This document shows, piece after piece, positions 18,981 through 27,223 of a stretch of DNA of 64,000 nucleotides. The notes below the pieces were generated by a model, which was given only the letters and a program-made list of their open reading frames with translations, did no database searches and had not been told where the DNA came from. Position numbers and translations under genes: made by a program. Position 1 is the stretch's first letter; each line of letters opens with the position of its first letter. Source of the stretch: Agrococcus sp. SGAir0287 (GTDB taxonomy: Bacteria > Actinomycetota > Actinomycetes > Actinomycetales > Microbacteriaceae); NCBI RefSeq assembly GCF_005484985.1, contig NZ_CP027942.1, positions 2,852,001-2,916,000 of the forward strand. Direction: 5' to 3'.

Positions 18981-20210
18981 TCAGCCCCGCAGCGCCGCCT
19001 CGAACGCCTCGAGCAGCAGGTCGATCTCGGCCTCCGTGATGACGATCGGCGGCGCGAGGCGCACCGTCTGCCCGTGCGTGTCCTTCGCGAGGATCCCCGC
19101 GTCCATGAGCCGCAGGCACACCTCGCGGGCGGTGGCGAGCCCGGGGTCGACGTCGATGCCCGCCCATAGCCCTGCGCAGCGCACGGCCGTGACGCCGTGG
19201 CCGACGAGGCGTCGAAGCCCCGCCTCCAGCCGCGCACCCAGCTCGAGCGCGCGCGCCTGCATCTCGCCGTCGGCGAGCATGCGCACGACCTCGAGGCCGA
19301 CGGCTGCGGCCAGCGGGTTGCCACCGAACGTCGAGCCGTGGCTGCCGGGCGTCAGGACGCCGAGCACGTCGGCGTCGCCGACGACGGCCGACACCGGCAC
19401 GATGCCGCCGCCGAGCGCCTTGCCGAGCAGGAGGAGGTCGGGCACGACGCCCAGCTGCTCGCAGCGGAACGTCGCGCCGGTGCGGCCGAGTCCCGACTGG
19501 ATCTCGTCGGCGATGAGCAGCACGCCCTCCCGCCTCGTGATCTCGCGCACCCGCGGGAGGTAGTCGGCCGGCGGGATGCCGACGCCCGCCTCTCCCTGGA
19601 TGGGCTCGAGCAGCACCGCAGCGGTGCGCGGCGTGATCGCCGCCGCGAGCGCGTCCGCGTCGCCGTACGGCACGGTGACGAAGCCGGGCGTGAAGGGTCC
19701 GAAGCCCTCGCGCGCCTCCGGATCGTCGGAGAACGAGACGATCGTCGTCGTCCGGCCGTGGAAGTTGCCGGACGCCACGACGATCTCCGCCTGCCCGGCG
19801 GGCACGCCCTTCACCTCGTACGCCCACCGACGCGCGACCTTGATGCCCGACTCCACGGCCTCCGCGCCCGTGTTCATCGGCAGCACCATCTCCTTGCCGG
19901 CGAGCGCGGCGAGCTCGGCCACGAACGGGCCGAGCGCCGCCGAGTGGAAGGCGCGACTCGTGAGCGTGACGCGATCGAGCTGCGCCTTCGCGGCGGCCAC
20001 GAGGCGCGGGTGGCCGTGGCCGAAGTTGACCGCCGAGTACGCGGCGAGGCAGTCGAGGTAGCGCCGCCCGTCGACGTCGGTGACCCAGGCGCCGGACGCG
20101 GACTCGACGACGACCGGCAGGGGGTGGTAGTTGTGCGCCGCGTGCCGCTCGACCTGCGCGATCGCGTCGGCCGTGCGCGTGCGCGTGGATGCGCTCCCGG
20201 CGGCGCTCAT
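18981..20210 (-). CDS. rocD: Ornithine aminotransferase, 409 aa
   Basis: ATG 20210 overlaps the DDAH stop. Class III PLP aminotransferase: YLDCLAAYSAVNFGHGHPRLV, VLPMNTGAEAVESGIKVARRW, NFHGRTTTIVSFSDD, VLLIADEIQSGLGRTG (PLP Asp) and the Schiff-base Lys in LLLLGKALGGGIVPVSAVV. These are specific for ornithine-oxo-acid aminotransferase, which converts ornithine and 2-oxoglutarate to glutamate semialdehyde and glutamate. With DDAH upstream it forms an arginine/methylarginine disposal operon, and the divergent Lrp-type gene is the likely regulator. Confidence 0.93.
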   Translation of the reverse strand: MSAAGSASTRTRTADAIAQVERHAAHNYHPLPVVVESASGAWVTDVDGRRYLDCLAAYSAVNFGHGHPRLVAAAKAQLDRVTLTSRAFHSAALGPFVAELAALAGKEMVLPMNTGAEAVESGIKVARRWAYEVKGVPAGQAEIVVASGNFHGRTTTIVSFSDDPEAREGFGPFTPGFVTVPYGDADALAAAITPRTAAVLLEPIQGEAGVGIPPADYLPRVREITRREGVLLIADEIQSGLGRTGATFRCEQLGVVPDLLLLGKALGGGIVPVSAVVGDADVLGVLTPGSHGSTFGGNPLAAAVGLEVVRMLADGEMQARALELGARLEAGLRRLVGHGVTAVRCAGLWAGIDVDPGLATAREVCLRLMDAGILAKDTHGQTVRLAPPIVITEAEIDLLLEAFEAALRG

Positions 20211-21049
20211 CGGCGCAGCTCCAGCGTGCAGCACTTCACGCCGCCACCGCCGAGCAGCAGCTCGGACAGGTCGACGCCGATCGTCTCGTAGCCGCGCGCG
20301 CGCAGATCGCGCTCGAAGCCGAGGGCACGCGAGGCGATGACCATCGACCGGCCGTCGCCGAAGGAGTTGAGGCCCAGCACCGCGGCGTCCTCGTCGCTCA
20401 CGAGCACCGCGTCGGGGTAGCGGCGCTCGAGCTCGATGCGGCTCGCGTCGTCGAACGCCTTCGGCAGGTAGGCGACGTTCTCGTCGTCGAGGATCGCGAT
20501 CGCCGTGTCCAGGTGGTAGAACGACGGGTCGACGAGCCGCAGGCTCACGACCTCGCGACCGAAGATGCTGCGCAGCTCGTCGTGCGACTCGAGCGTGGTG
20601 CGGAAGCCGTGGCCGGCGAGGATGACGTCTCCGGAGACGAGGAAGTCGCCCTCGCCCTCGTTGACGTGCTGCGGGACGTGCACCTCGAAGCCCGCCTGCT
20701 CGAGCCAGGCCATGTAGGCGGGGCCCTCGGGTGCCCGCTGCTCGTACGTGAATCGCGCGCCGTACGCCGTGCCGTCGAGCGTGAAGCCGCCGTTCGCGGC
20801 GTAGACCATGTCGTTGAGCCCGTCGATCGGGTCGACGAGGTGCACGTCGTAGCCGAGGCGCAGGTAGGCGGCGTGCAGGGTCTCCCACTGCGCGACGGCG
20901 GTCTGCGTGCTCGTCGGATGCTCGGGATGCATCCACGGATTGATGCGGTAGCTGACCGTGAAGAAGTCCGGGCGGCACATGAGCACCGTCTTGGGCACGG
21001 CGACGCGGTCGGACGGGGCGGGCGCGATGGTGGCGAGCTCGGGCTCCAT
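20207..21049 (-). CDS. ddaH: Dimethylarginine dimethylaminohydrolase/arginine deiminase family amidinotransferase, 280 aa
   Basis: ATG 21049. The pentein-fold residues are visible: MVYAANGGFTLDG, EGEGDFLVSGDVILAGHGFRT (acidic and general-base region), YHLDTAIAILDDENVAYLP (catalytic His) and the C-terminal LLGGGGVKCCTLELRR with the nucleophilic Cys. Actinobacterial homologues sit next to rocD, as here (ATGA overlap). It should hydrolyse an N-methylated arginine, arginine or a related guanidine to citrulline or ornithine plus amine. The exact substrate is inferred from context only. Confidence 0.85.
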   Translation of the reverse strand: MEPELATIAPAPSDRVAVPKTVLMCRPDFFTVSYRINPWMHPEHPTSTQTAVAQWETLHAAYLRLGYDVHLVDPIDGLNDMVYAANGGFTLDGTAYGARFTYEQRAPEGPAYMAWLEQAGFEVHVPQHVNEGEGDFLVSGDVILAGHGFRTTLESHDELRSIFGREVVSLRLVDPSFYHLDTAIAILDDENVAYLPKAFDDASRIELERRYPDAVLVSDEDAAVLGLNSFGDGRSMVIASRALGFERDLRARGYETIGVDLSELLLGGGGVKCCTLELRR

Positions 21050-21139
21050 GCCTCCATCGTCGCAGCGGTCTCGCGCGCGACAGCCCGCTCACACGCACGA
21101 TGCATGCGAATGTCAGCCTTCGACTGTAGTTTCTTGCGC

Positions 21140-21577
21140 ATGGACCGCATCGACCAGGGCATCATCGATCAGCTGCGCTCGAATGCCCGCGCCGGCTACG
21201 GCGACATCGGGCAGGTCGTCGGCCTGTCTGCCTCGGCCGTGAAGCGGCGCGTCGACCGCCTCGTCGCCGACGGCGTCATCCGCGGGTTCACGGTGCAGAT
21301 CGACCCGAAGGTCGAGGGGCTCGCGACGGAGGCGTACGTCGAGCTCTTCTGCCGCGGCACCGTCTCGCCCACCGACCTCCGCCGCATCCTCGCCGGCGTG
21401 CCCGAGATCGTCGAGGCCGGCACCGTCACGGGCGAGGCGGACGCGATCGTCATCATGCGCGCACGCGACGTCATCGCCCTCGAGGAGGCGCTCGAGAAGG
21501 TGCGCGCCGCGTCGTCCGTCGACCACACGCGCTCCGCGATCGTGCTGTCGAAGCTCGTCACGCGCGTCGCCGGCTGA
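21140..21577 (+). CDS. Lrp/AsnC family transcriptional regulator, 145 aa
   Basis: ATG 21140 (MDRIDQGIIDQLRSNARAGYGDIGQVVGLSASAVKRRVDRLVADGVI): N-terminal winged HTH followed by the RAM ligand-binding domain (EAYVELFCRGTVSPTDL...VEAGTVTGEADAIVIMRARD). Lrp-type proteins sense amino acids as octamers. It is divergent from ddaH-rocD with a 90-bp gap, so control of that operon in response to arginine or ornithine is likely. The next gene starts within its stop (TGATG). Confidence 0.93.
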   Translation: MDRIDQGIIDQLRSNARAGYGDIGQVVGLSASAVKRRVDRLVADGVIRGFTVQIDPKVEGLATEAYVELFCRGTVSPTDLRRILAGVPEIVEAGTVTGEADAIVIMRARDVIALEEALEKVRAASSVDHTRSAIVLSKLVTRVAG

Positions 21578-22062
21578 TGGACGACTGGCGGCCCGTCGTC
21601 GCCGCGCTCGCCGACCCCGAGCGGCGTCTGCTGCTCGCCCGCGTCACCGTTGAGGCGGCGCGCGGGCTGCCGCTGCATCCCGAGGCCATGCCGACGGCCG
21701 ACCGCAGGCGGCTCGTCGCCCTCGTGCGCGCCGGCCTCGTCGAGCTGCGCGCGGGCGGCGCGCATCCCGTCGACGCGTTCACGCCGCTGCTCGGCTCGAC
21801 GTCGGCGGCGACGGGCATCGGCCGCTACGTCTCCCAGGGGCGCATCGTCGGCTGGCCGCGCCGGCCGAGCGACCGGCAGGCGGTGCTCGCGTGGGCGGCG
21901 GATGCCGTGCTCGCGCCGGGCGAGGAGGTCGACGAGCGCACGATCACCGATCGGCTGCGCGCGCTGTGGACCGACCCCGTGCTGCTCCGACGCGACATGG
22001 TCGACGCCGGGCTCGTCGCGCGCGCCGCCGACGGCAGCGCCTACCGTCGCGCGCCCGCCTGA
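21577..22062 (+). CDS. DUF2087-containing protein, 161 aa
   Basis: Starts at ATG 21577, overlapping the Lrp stop by one base. The C-terminal half IVGWPRRPSDRQAVLAWAADAV...VDERTITDRLRALWTDPVLLRRDMVDAGLVARAADGSAYRR is the DUF2087 pattern (a winged-helix-like module in which a divided DxVxLRRxLVDxGLLxRxxxGxxYRR motif is diagnostic). The N-terminal half resembles an ArsR-like helix region. A DNA-binding role is possible. Coupled translation with the Lrp gene is likely. Confidence 0.85.
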   Translation: MDDWRPVVAALADPERRLLLARVTVEAARGLPLHPEAMPTADRRRLVALVRAGLVELRAGGAHPVDAFTPLLGSTSAATGIGRYVSQGRIVGWPRRPSDRQAVLAWAADAVLAPGEEVDERTITDRLRALWTDPVLLRRDMVDAGLVARAADGSAYRRAPA

Positions 22063-22069
22063 TCCCGTC

Positions 22070-22705
22070 TCAGTCGCCGAGCAGGTCGCGGCGCGCCGCC
22101 TCCCAGCCCTCGACCTGCAGCCGCCAGTCGGGACGCACGAACGCGTCGCGGTCGAGCCTCACCCGGCGATCCTCGTACCGCTCGCCGTCGACGGCGACGA
22201 CGCCGCGGCCGTTCTCGACGTAGCCCACCTTCCGCGAGACGGCGGCCGACGCCTCGTTGCCCTCGAGGTAGCCGCTGAGCGCCACGTCGGCGCCCAGCAC
22301 GTCGAACGCGAACAGGAGCACGGCCTGGCGCATCTCGGTGCCGATCCCGCGCCCCTGCACGTCCTGCCGGATCCACGAGCCCGACTCGACCTTCCGCGTC
22401 ACCGCGAGGTCCTTCGCCTCGATCGCCTGCACGCCCACGACGCGGCCGTCGAGATGCACGCCGAGCTCGAGCGCCCAGGCGTCGGGCGCGATGGCCGCGC
22501 GGGTCCGCCAGTGGTACTGCACGAGGTTCCGCCGCACCTCGTCGGGCGAGCCGACGTCCCAGCGGTGCAGGAAGGGCCGCACGTGCGGCTCGTGGATGCC
22601 GCTCAGCGCGGCGTCGACGAGGTCGTCGAGGTCGACGTCGCGCACGGGTCGCAGCTCGAGGCGAGGCGTGCGCAGGACGAGGTCGAGGAGGGGCCAGGCG
22701 CGCAT
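22070..22705 (-). CDS. GNAT family N-acetyltransferase, 211 aa
   Basis: ATG 22705. Begins with the RimJ/RimL-type TPRLELRPVRDVDLDDLVDA, and carries the acetyl-CoA pyrophosphate-binding loop QDVQGRGIGTEMRQAVLLFAF followed by LSGYLEGNEASAAVSRKVGYV. It should transfer acetyl from acetyl-CoA to an amine, N-terminus or small molecule; the acceptor is not deducible. Its start faces the Nudix gene across 52 bp that hold two back-to-back leaderless -10 boxes. Confidence 0.9.
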   Translation of the reverse strand: MRAWPLLDLVLRTPRLELRPVRDVDLDDLVDAALSGIHEPHVRPFLHRWDVGSPDEVRRNLVQYHWRTRAAIAPDAWALELGVHLDGRVVGVQAIEAKDLAVTRKVESGSWIRQDVQGRGIGTEMRQAVLLFAFDVLGADVALSGYLEGNEASAAVSRKVGYVENGRGVVAVDGERYEDRRVRLDRDAFVRPDWRLQVEGWEAARRDLLGD

Positions 22706-22711
22706 GCCGCG

Positions 22712-22717
22712 ACGCTA
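22712..22717 (-). promoter_or_regulatory. -10 box, leaderless promoter of the GNAT gene
   Basis: TAGCGT on the minus strand, 6 nt before ATG 22705. Confidence 0.6.
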
Positions 22718-22745
22718 CTCGGATCCTGCGACCCGCGTGCCCGGC

Positions 22746-22751
22746 TAGCCT
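22746..22751 (+). promoter_or_regulatory. -10 box, leaderless promoter of the Nudix gene
   Basis: TAGCCT, 6 nt before GTG 22758. Confidence 0.6.
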
Positions 22752-22757
22752 CGTCGC

Positions 22758-23159
22758 GTGGGCGTCATCACGGTCTCGGCGGTGTGCTTCTCGCGCGACG
22801 GCCGCGTGCTCACCGTGCGCAAGCGCGGCACGTCGATGTTCATGCTCCCCGGCGGCAAGCCCGAGGGCGGCGAGACGGCGGCGGCGTGCGCGGCGCGCGA
22901 GGTGCACGAGGAGCTCGGCGTCGTCGTCGACGCGGAGGCGCTGCGCCTCGTCGGCGTCTTCGACGCGACGGCGGCCAACGAGGCGGGGTTCACGGTGCGC
23001 GCGACGGTCTTCGCGCACGACGGCGCGATCGAGCCGGTCGTGCAGGCCGAGCTCGAGGATGCGCGCTGGGTCGATCCGGCGCAGGGCATCGACGACCCGC
23101 AGGAGGCGCCGCTCAACCGCGAGCACGTCTTCCCGCTGCTCGTGGCGGCGAGGGGCTAG
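22758..23159 (+). CDS. Nudix hydrolase, 133 aa
   Basis: GTG 22758. A complete Nudix box runs GGKPEGGETAAACAAREVHEELGV (G-x5-E-x7-REV-x-EE-x-G-V), so the metal-dependent pyrophosphohydrolase core is intact. The preceding VRKRGTSMFMLPGGKPEGGE and C-terminal RWVDPAQ match MutT-like enzymes acting on nucleoside diphosphate derivatives. The substrate is not known. Short length is normal for the group. Confidence 0.93.
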   Translation: MGVITVSAVCFSRDGRVLTVRKRGTSMFMLPGGKPEGGETAAACAAREVHEELGVVVDAEALRLVGVFDATAANEAGFTVRATVFAHDGAIEPVVQAELEDARWVDPAQGIDDPQEAPLNREHVFPLLVAARG

Positions 23160-23199
23160 CGAGCCGGTACCGCGACGACCAACGCCGCGACGACGCGGA

Positions 23200-24336
23200 T
23201 CAGCGGCGCGGCGGGCTCCATCGCAGCATCCAGTCGGTCGCGATCTCGGCCGCCAGGGTCGGCACGAGGTGCAGGATGCCGTTGCGCAGGGCGGCGAGCA
23301 CGGGCTGGCGCACCGCGAGGCACGATCGGTAGACCTCGTACGCCAGCCGCTGCAGCGACTGCGTCCGCGGTCGGCGCAGCGCGTCGTAGGCGCCGAGCAG
23401 CTCGTCGACGTCGTCGCGCGCCGCGAGCACGCCGAGCGTCGCCGCGTCCTCGAGCGCCATGGCGGCGCCCTGCCCGAGGGTCGGGAGCATCGCGTGCGCC
23501 GCATCGCCCAGCAGCGCGACGCCTGGCGCGACGAACGTCCGCAACCCCGTCGGCAGCAGGCGCAGGTCGTGGCGCAGCACGGGGGCCTCGGGCTCGGCCG
23601 ACACGTGCGCGCGCACGACCTCCTCGAACCCGCGCGCGGCGGCGATCGCGGCCGAGTGCTCGTCGGGCGCCGCGGTGCCCACGCGGGCGCGGGCGGCGAC
23701 GTACCAGAAGACCCGGTCGCCGTCGATCGGCATGATGCCGACCTCGGTGCCGGCGCCGTACCACTGCGTCGCGCCCGGCGGCGTGTCATCGCGTCGGGCG
23801 ACGACGCCGCGCCAGCACGTCGAGCCGGAGGGGTCGACCGGCAGGTCGTCGCGGATCGCCGCGCGGACGACCGAGTCGATGCCGTCCGCGCCGACGACGA
23901 GGTCGGCGACCCGCTCGCGCTGCTCGCCGGCCTCGACCAGCTCGACCCGCGGTCGAGCGCCCGGATGCACACGCACGACCGTCGCGTCCGTGACGACCTC
24001 CGCGTCGCCGACCGCGTCGGCGAGGATGCGATGCAGCGTCGTGCGGTGGATGCCGACGAACGAGCTCGAGTCGAACTCGGTCGCACGCAGGAGCCGGGTG
24101 CCCTGCGCGGTCCGCACGCCCTGCAGCAGGGCGTCCACGCCGACGGCGCGCACGGCGTCGCCGAGGTCGAGCGCGTCGAGCGCCGCGAGGGCGTTGCGGC
24201 CGAGCGCGACGCCGGCGCCGACCTCGCGCAGCGCCGAGGCCTCCTCGAGCACCGTGACGCGCCAGCCCGCATCCAGCAGTCCCTTCGCGGCGGCGAGCCC
24301 GCCGATGCCTGCACCGACGACGATGGCCTCACGCAT
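23200..24336 (-). CDS. FAD-dependent monooxygenase, 378 aa
   Basis: ATG 24336 (MREAIVVGAGIGGLAAAKGLLDAGWRVTVLEE): GxGxxG dinucleotide fold for FAD. The second FAD motif LVVGADGIDSVVR (DG motif) is at about residue 150 and the third, GVALLGDAAHAMLPTLGQGAAMALEDA, at about 280. This is the group A flavoprotein hydroxylase family, related to salicylate or 6-hydroxynicotinate hydroxylases and to zeaxanthin-epoxidase-like proteins. Substrate unknown; no catabolic neighbours help. Confidence 0.9.
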   Translation of the reverse strand: MREAIVVGAGIGGLAAAKGLLDAGWRVTVLEEASALREVGAGVALGRNALAALDALDLGDAVRAVGVDALLQGVRTAQGTRLLRATEFDSSSFVGIHRTTLHRILADAVGDAEVVTDATVVRVHPGARPRVELVEAGEQRERVADLVVGADGIDSVVRAAIRDDLPVDPSGSTCWRGVVARRDDTPPGATQWYGAGTEVGIMPIDGDRVFWYVAARARVGTAAPDEHSAAIAAARGFEEVVRAHVSAEPEAPVLRHDLRLLPTGLRTFVAPGVALLGDAAHAMLPTLGQGAAMALEDAATLGVLAARDDVDELLGAYDALRRPRTQSLQRLAYEVYRSCLAVRQPVLAALRNGILHLVPTLAAEIATDWMLRWSPPRR

Positions 24337-24343
24337 GCCACCG

Positions 24344-24349
24344 AGGCTA
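24344..24349 (-). promoter_or_regulatory. -10 box, leaderless promoter of the monooxygenase gene
   Basis: TAGCCT on the minus strand, 7 nt before ATG 24336. Confidence 0.55.
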
Positions 24350-24423
24350 TCCGGCGCCGGCCGGGAGACGACAGGGGATGCGCGCGGCCCGCATCCGCCG
24401 GGCGATGGTGGGAGCATCGACGC

Positions 24424-24825
24424 ATGGCGATCCCCGACGCGCAGTATGTGCTGCTGACCTCGTTCAAGCGCGACGGCCAGGGGGTCGGCACGCCCGTGTG
24501 GATCGCGCCGCTGGGCGACGGCACCGCCGGCGTCACGACGATGTCGAACGCGTGGAAGGCGAAGCGCATCCGCCGCACGCCCCGCGTGCTCGTGCAGCCG
24601 TGCGACGTGCGCGGCACGCCGACGCCGGGCACCGAGCCCGTGGAGGCGGTCGGCGCCGTGCACGAGGATGCGGCGACGAAGCAGCGCGTCGAGGCGGCGC
24701 TCAGAGCGAAGTACCGCCTGCAGTACAGGTTCATCACGGCCATCCAGCGCATCGCGGGCGTCATCGGCCGCCGGAGGGTCGAGGGCGTGGTGATCGTGCT
24801 GGCCGCGCCGAGCGACGACGCGTAG
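24424..24825 (+). CDS. PPOX-class F420-dependent oxidoreductase, 133 aa
   Basis: ATG 24424 (MAIPDAQYVLLTSFKRDGQGVGTPVWIAPLGDG). The split-barrel flavin/F420 fold is recognisable from TSFKRDGxGVxTPVW, the TMSNAWKAKRIRRTPRVLVQPCDVRG block and the C-terminal LQYRFITAIQRIAG. Members use reduced F420 (or FMN) to reduce small molecules. An F420-dependent glucose-6-phosphate dehydrogenase at 38-39 kb could supply the reduced cofactor. Confidence 0.88.
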   Translation: MAIPDAQYVLLTSFKRDGQGVGTPVWIAPLGDGTAGVTTMSNAWKAKRIRRTPRVLVQPCDVRGTPTPGTEPVEAVGAVHEDAATKQRVEAALRAKYRLQYRFITAIQRIAGVIGRRRVEGVVIVLAAPSDDA

Positions 24826-24839
24826 CGCCGGGGAGGCGC

Positions 24840-25313
24840 TCAGTCCAGCGCCATCGTCGCGACGAGGCGACGCTGGCCGGGCGTCTCGACCGCTCGCGGG
24901 TCGTAGCGCTCGCGCACCCACGCGACCGCGACGTCGGCGGGCACGCCGCTCATGCGCGCGAGGATCGCGAGCGCCGTGCCCGTGCGGCCGATGCCTCCCG
25001 CGCACGCGACCTCGACGCGCGCCTCCGCCGCAGCCGCATGGATGCGACGCAACGCGGCGATCGCGGCCGTCGAGTCGCGCGGCATGCCGAAGTCGCGCCA
25101 CGAGATCCAGATGCTCGGCCACGCGACGTCGGGCGCACGTGCGAGGAGGTACGCGCCGAGGTCGGGCTCGCCGCCGGCCGGCACGGCTCCGCGGCGCAGG
25201 CCCCTGCCACGCACCATCCGTCCGTCCGGCAACGTCACGACGCCCGGTGCGTCCGCATCCCACGTCCGACGTGCGGGGCGCGCCGCCGCGTCCTCCGCTG
25301 CGTCCGACGACAT
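24840..25313 (-). CDS. Protein-tyrosine/dual-specificity phosphatase family protein, 157 aa
   Basis: ATG 25313. The phosphatase loop CAGGIGRTG (C-x5-R) follows ARVEVACAG near residue 108, with a candidate general-acid region before it (ISWRDFGMPRDS). The C-terminal AVAWVRERYDPRAVETPGQRRLV is typical of small actinobacterial members of this family. The residue before the catalytic Cys is Ala instead of the usual His, which is common in this subfamily. It sits 11 nt after the kinase-like gene, so three minus-strand genes from 26256 form one operon. Confidence 0.82.
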   Translation of the reverse strand: MSSDAAEDAAARPARRTWDADAPGVVTLPDGRMVRGRGLRRGAVPAGGEPDLGAYLLARAPDVAWPSIWISWRDFGMPRDSTAAIAALRRIHAAAAEARVEVACAGGIGRTGTALAILARMSGVPADVAVAWVRERYDPRAVETPGQRRLVATMALD

Positions 25314-25324
25314 GGCTCCGGGCC

Positions 25325-25843
25325 TCAGCGCAGCAGGCTGCGCACCGACGCGGCGACGGCGGTCGCGTCGACGGGCTCGAGCGACGGCACGGCCACGAGC
25401 TCGCCGAGCCCCAGCGGCTCCGCCTCGGCCACGAGGTCGTCCCACTCCCGCGCGAAGCGCTCGCGGGAGCGCAGCCGGTCGCGGCTCGCGAGCGCACGCT
25501 GCTGCGCGACGGCCGGCTCGACGTCGCACCACACCTCGACGACGTGCGGCGAGCCCGCGCGCCGCAGTCCCTCCTGCACGAAGCCCAGGTCGCGCGAGCG
25601 GATCCAGAGCGAGTCGACGATCGGCGGCTCGTCGCTGCGCCCGACGAGCGCCCACACGACGTCCATCGCGAGCGCGCCGTAGATCGCGCCGGGCAGGCCC
25701 ATGTGCGGCGTCGAGCCGACGATGCCCGCCTTCACGAGGCTCTTCGACAGCAGGGGCACGTCGAGCTCGGCCGCGAGCGCGCGCGCGAGGGTCGACTTGC
25801 CCGACCCGGGCAGCCCGTTCACGAGCACGACGCTCGACGCCAT
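25325..25843 (-). CDS. P-loop kinase-like AAA protein, 172 aa
   Basis: ATG 25843, sharing ATGA with the stop of the MazG-like gene. Walker A is GLPGSGKSTLARALA at residue 9. The lid region contains ASRDRLRSRERFAREWDD, as in shikimate/gluconate kinase-like enzymes. It probably phosphorylates a small molecule or nucleotide; the substrate is unknown. About 170 residues is the normal size. Confidence 0.85.
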   Translation of the reverse strand: MASSVVLVNGLPGSGKSTLARALAAELDVPLLSKSLVKAGIVGSTPHMGLPGAIYGALAMDVVWALVGRSDEPPIVDSLWIRSRDLGFVQEGLRRAGSPHVVEVWCDVEPAVAQQRALASRDRLRSRERFAREWDDLVAEAEPLGLGELVAVPSLEPVDATAVAASVRSLLR

Positions 25844-26256
25844 CAGCCCGGCTCCCCGCGCTCGTCGTCCTCGATCGCGCGCTCGCCGCGCAGCGCACGT
25901 CCCTCGAGCGCGCGCTCGTCGGCGTCGAGCGCGTCGTCGCGCTGGTTCGTGCGCCGATCCCACACGAGCCACTTCGCCTCCATCGCCCGCTCGACGTCGA
26001 CGCCCGTCACCTGGGCGAAGGCGAGCAGCATGCCGATCGCGTCGGCGAGCTCGAGGGCGAAGCGCTCCTCGATCTCCTCCGGCGAGTGCCCCTTGTCGCG
26101 CTGCCTGCCGGTCTTCGCGAGCCACGCCTGCGCGAGCTCGCCGACCTCCTCCTGCACCTTGAGCATCAGCCAGTCGCCGTCGCGCTCGAAGCCGTAGATG
26201 CGGGCGTACCTGGCGCTGATGGCGTCGATGCGCCGCGCCAGCTCTGCGAGCTCCAT
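25843..26256 (-). CDS. MazG-like nucleotide pyrophosphohydrolase, 137 aa
   Basis: ATG 26256 (MELAELARRIDAISARYARIYGFERDGDWLMLKVQEEVGELAQAW). The EExxE...ExxD metal motif is present as EEVGE at about residue 36 and ELADAIGMLLAFA about 35 residues later. All-alpha NTP pyrophosphohydrolases of this type clean non-canonical nucleotides. The C-terminal 35 residues are charged and probably disordered. First gene of the three-gene operon with the kinase-like and phosphatase genes. Confidence 0.88.
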   Translation of the reverse strand: MELAELARRIDAISARYARIYGFERDGDWLMLKVQEEVGELAQAWLAKTGRQRDKGHSPEEIEERFALELADAIGMLLAFAQVTGVDVERAMEAKWLVWDRRTNQRDDALDADERALEGRALRGERAIEDDERGEPG

Positions 26257-26350
26257 CCCCCCATCATGGGGCGTCGGACCGGAGGACTCGCCGGACGCGA
26301 CGCGACGCGACCGCCCGACGTCGGCGTGGCCGCGTCGCGGGATGCGCCCG

Positions 26351-27148
26351 CTACCAGGTGAGGTCGAGGGAGAGGAGGTACTCCGCGAAGGCTGCCGCGT
26401 CGGTGTCGTTGAGCATGATGATGCGCATCCAACGGTCTCCCTGGAGGACGTAGGCACGCGTGAACGGGAACTGCTCGGCGGAGCGCGCCGTGTCGACCAG
26501 CAGCACGTCGCCCGTCGACAGGGTCACGGACTGCCAGCCCGCACTCTGCTGCTGCAGGGTCGCGATGTCCGCCGCGTCCAGGCCGGCGCCGAAGTCGACG
26601 TGCTGGCCGTAGCCCGAGGAGGTCACCGTGTCGTTCCAGGTGCAGTTCGCCAGCCAGTGCTGCTGCATCAGCTGCAGCTCCTCGGCCGGGTAGCCGGACC
26701 ACGGGAAGTACCAGTCGACGGGGAAGTGGATGCCGTACAGCGTGTAGCCGCGCTCGGGGTAGAGGGCGTCGATCGCGCTCTGCGGGACGACGTCGGAGCA
26801 GTGCGCAGGCACGTACCCGGGAGCGAGCGTCCAGTCGGTCGGCTGCGTCGATCCGGCGTCCGCGGGGACGGGCGCGTACGTCGGCGGCACGAATCCGGGC
26901 GCGAGCGTCTGCTCCGGCGCCGGCTGGGAGCTCGGCGCCGTCCAGGTCAGCCCCGGCTCCGTCGTCTCGACGGGCTCGACGACGACGACCGGCGCGGGTG
27001 CGAGGGTGGGCTCCGGCGCCGCGGCGACGTCGACCACGGGCTCGGGGCTCGCCGCGACCGTCGGCTCGTTCGACGCAGCGACCGCGGTCGCGGTGCCGAA
27101 CGCCAGGACGAGCGCGATGCCGGTGGCGAGGATGGGGACGGTGCGCAC
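26351..27148 (-). CDS. Secreted hypothetical protein, 265 aa
   Basis: ATG 27148. Signal peptide MRTVPILATGIALVLAFGTATAVAA with a predicted cut after AVA. A Pro/Thr/Glu/Val-rich stalk of about 80 residues carries two related LAPGFVPPTYAPVPAD and LAPGYVPAHCSD segments. The globular C-terminus is unusually Trp/Tyr-rich (GIHFPVDWYFPWSGYPAEELQLMQQHWLANCTWNDT) with two Cys that could form a disulfide. No anchor is seen, so it may be released. I do not recognise the family. Confidence 0.8.
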   Translation of the reverse strand: MRTVPILATGIALVLAFGTATAVAASNEPTVAASPEPVVDVAAAPEPTLAPAPVVVVEPVETTEPGLTWTAPSSQPAPEQTLAPGFVPPTYAPVPADAGSTQPTDWTLAPGYVPAHCSDVVPQSAIDALYPERGYTLYGIHFPVDWYFPWSGYPAEELQLMQQHWLANCTWNDTVTSSGYGQHVDFGAGLDAADIATLQQQSAGWQSVTLSTGDVLLVDTARSAEQFPFTRAYVLQGDRWMRIIMLNDTDAAAFAEYLLSLDLTW

Positions 27149-27223
27149 GATGCGGCTCCTCGGATGATCCTGCCCTCGGAGCGAGGGCTGCTGTGGTCCG
27201 TCATGTCCGTCTGGCGCAGGCGG

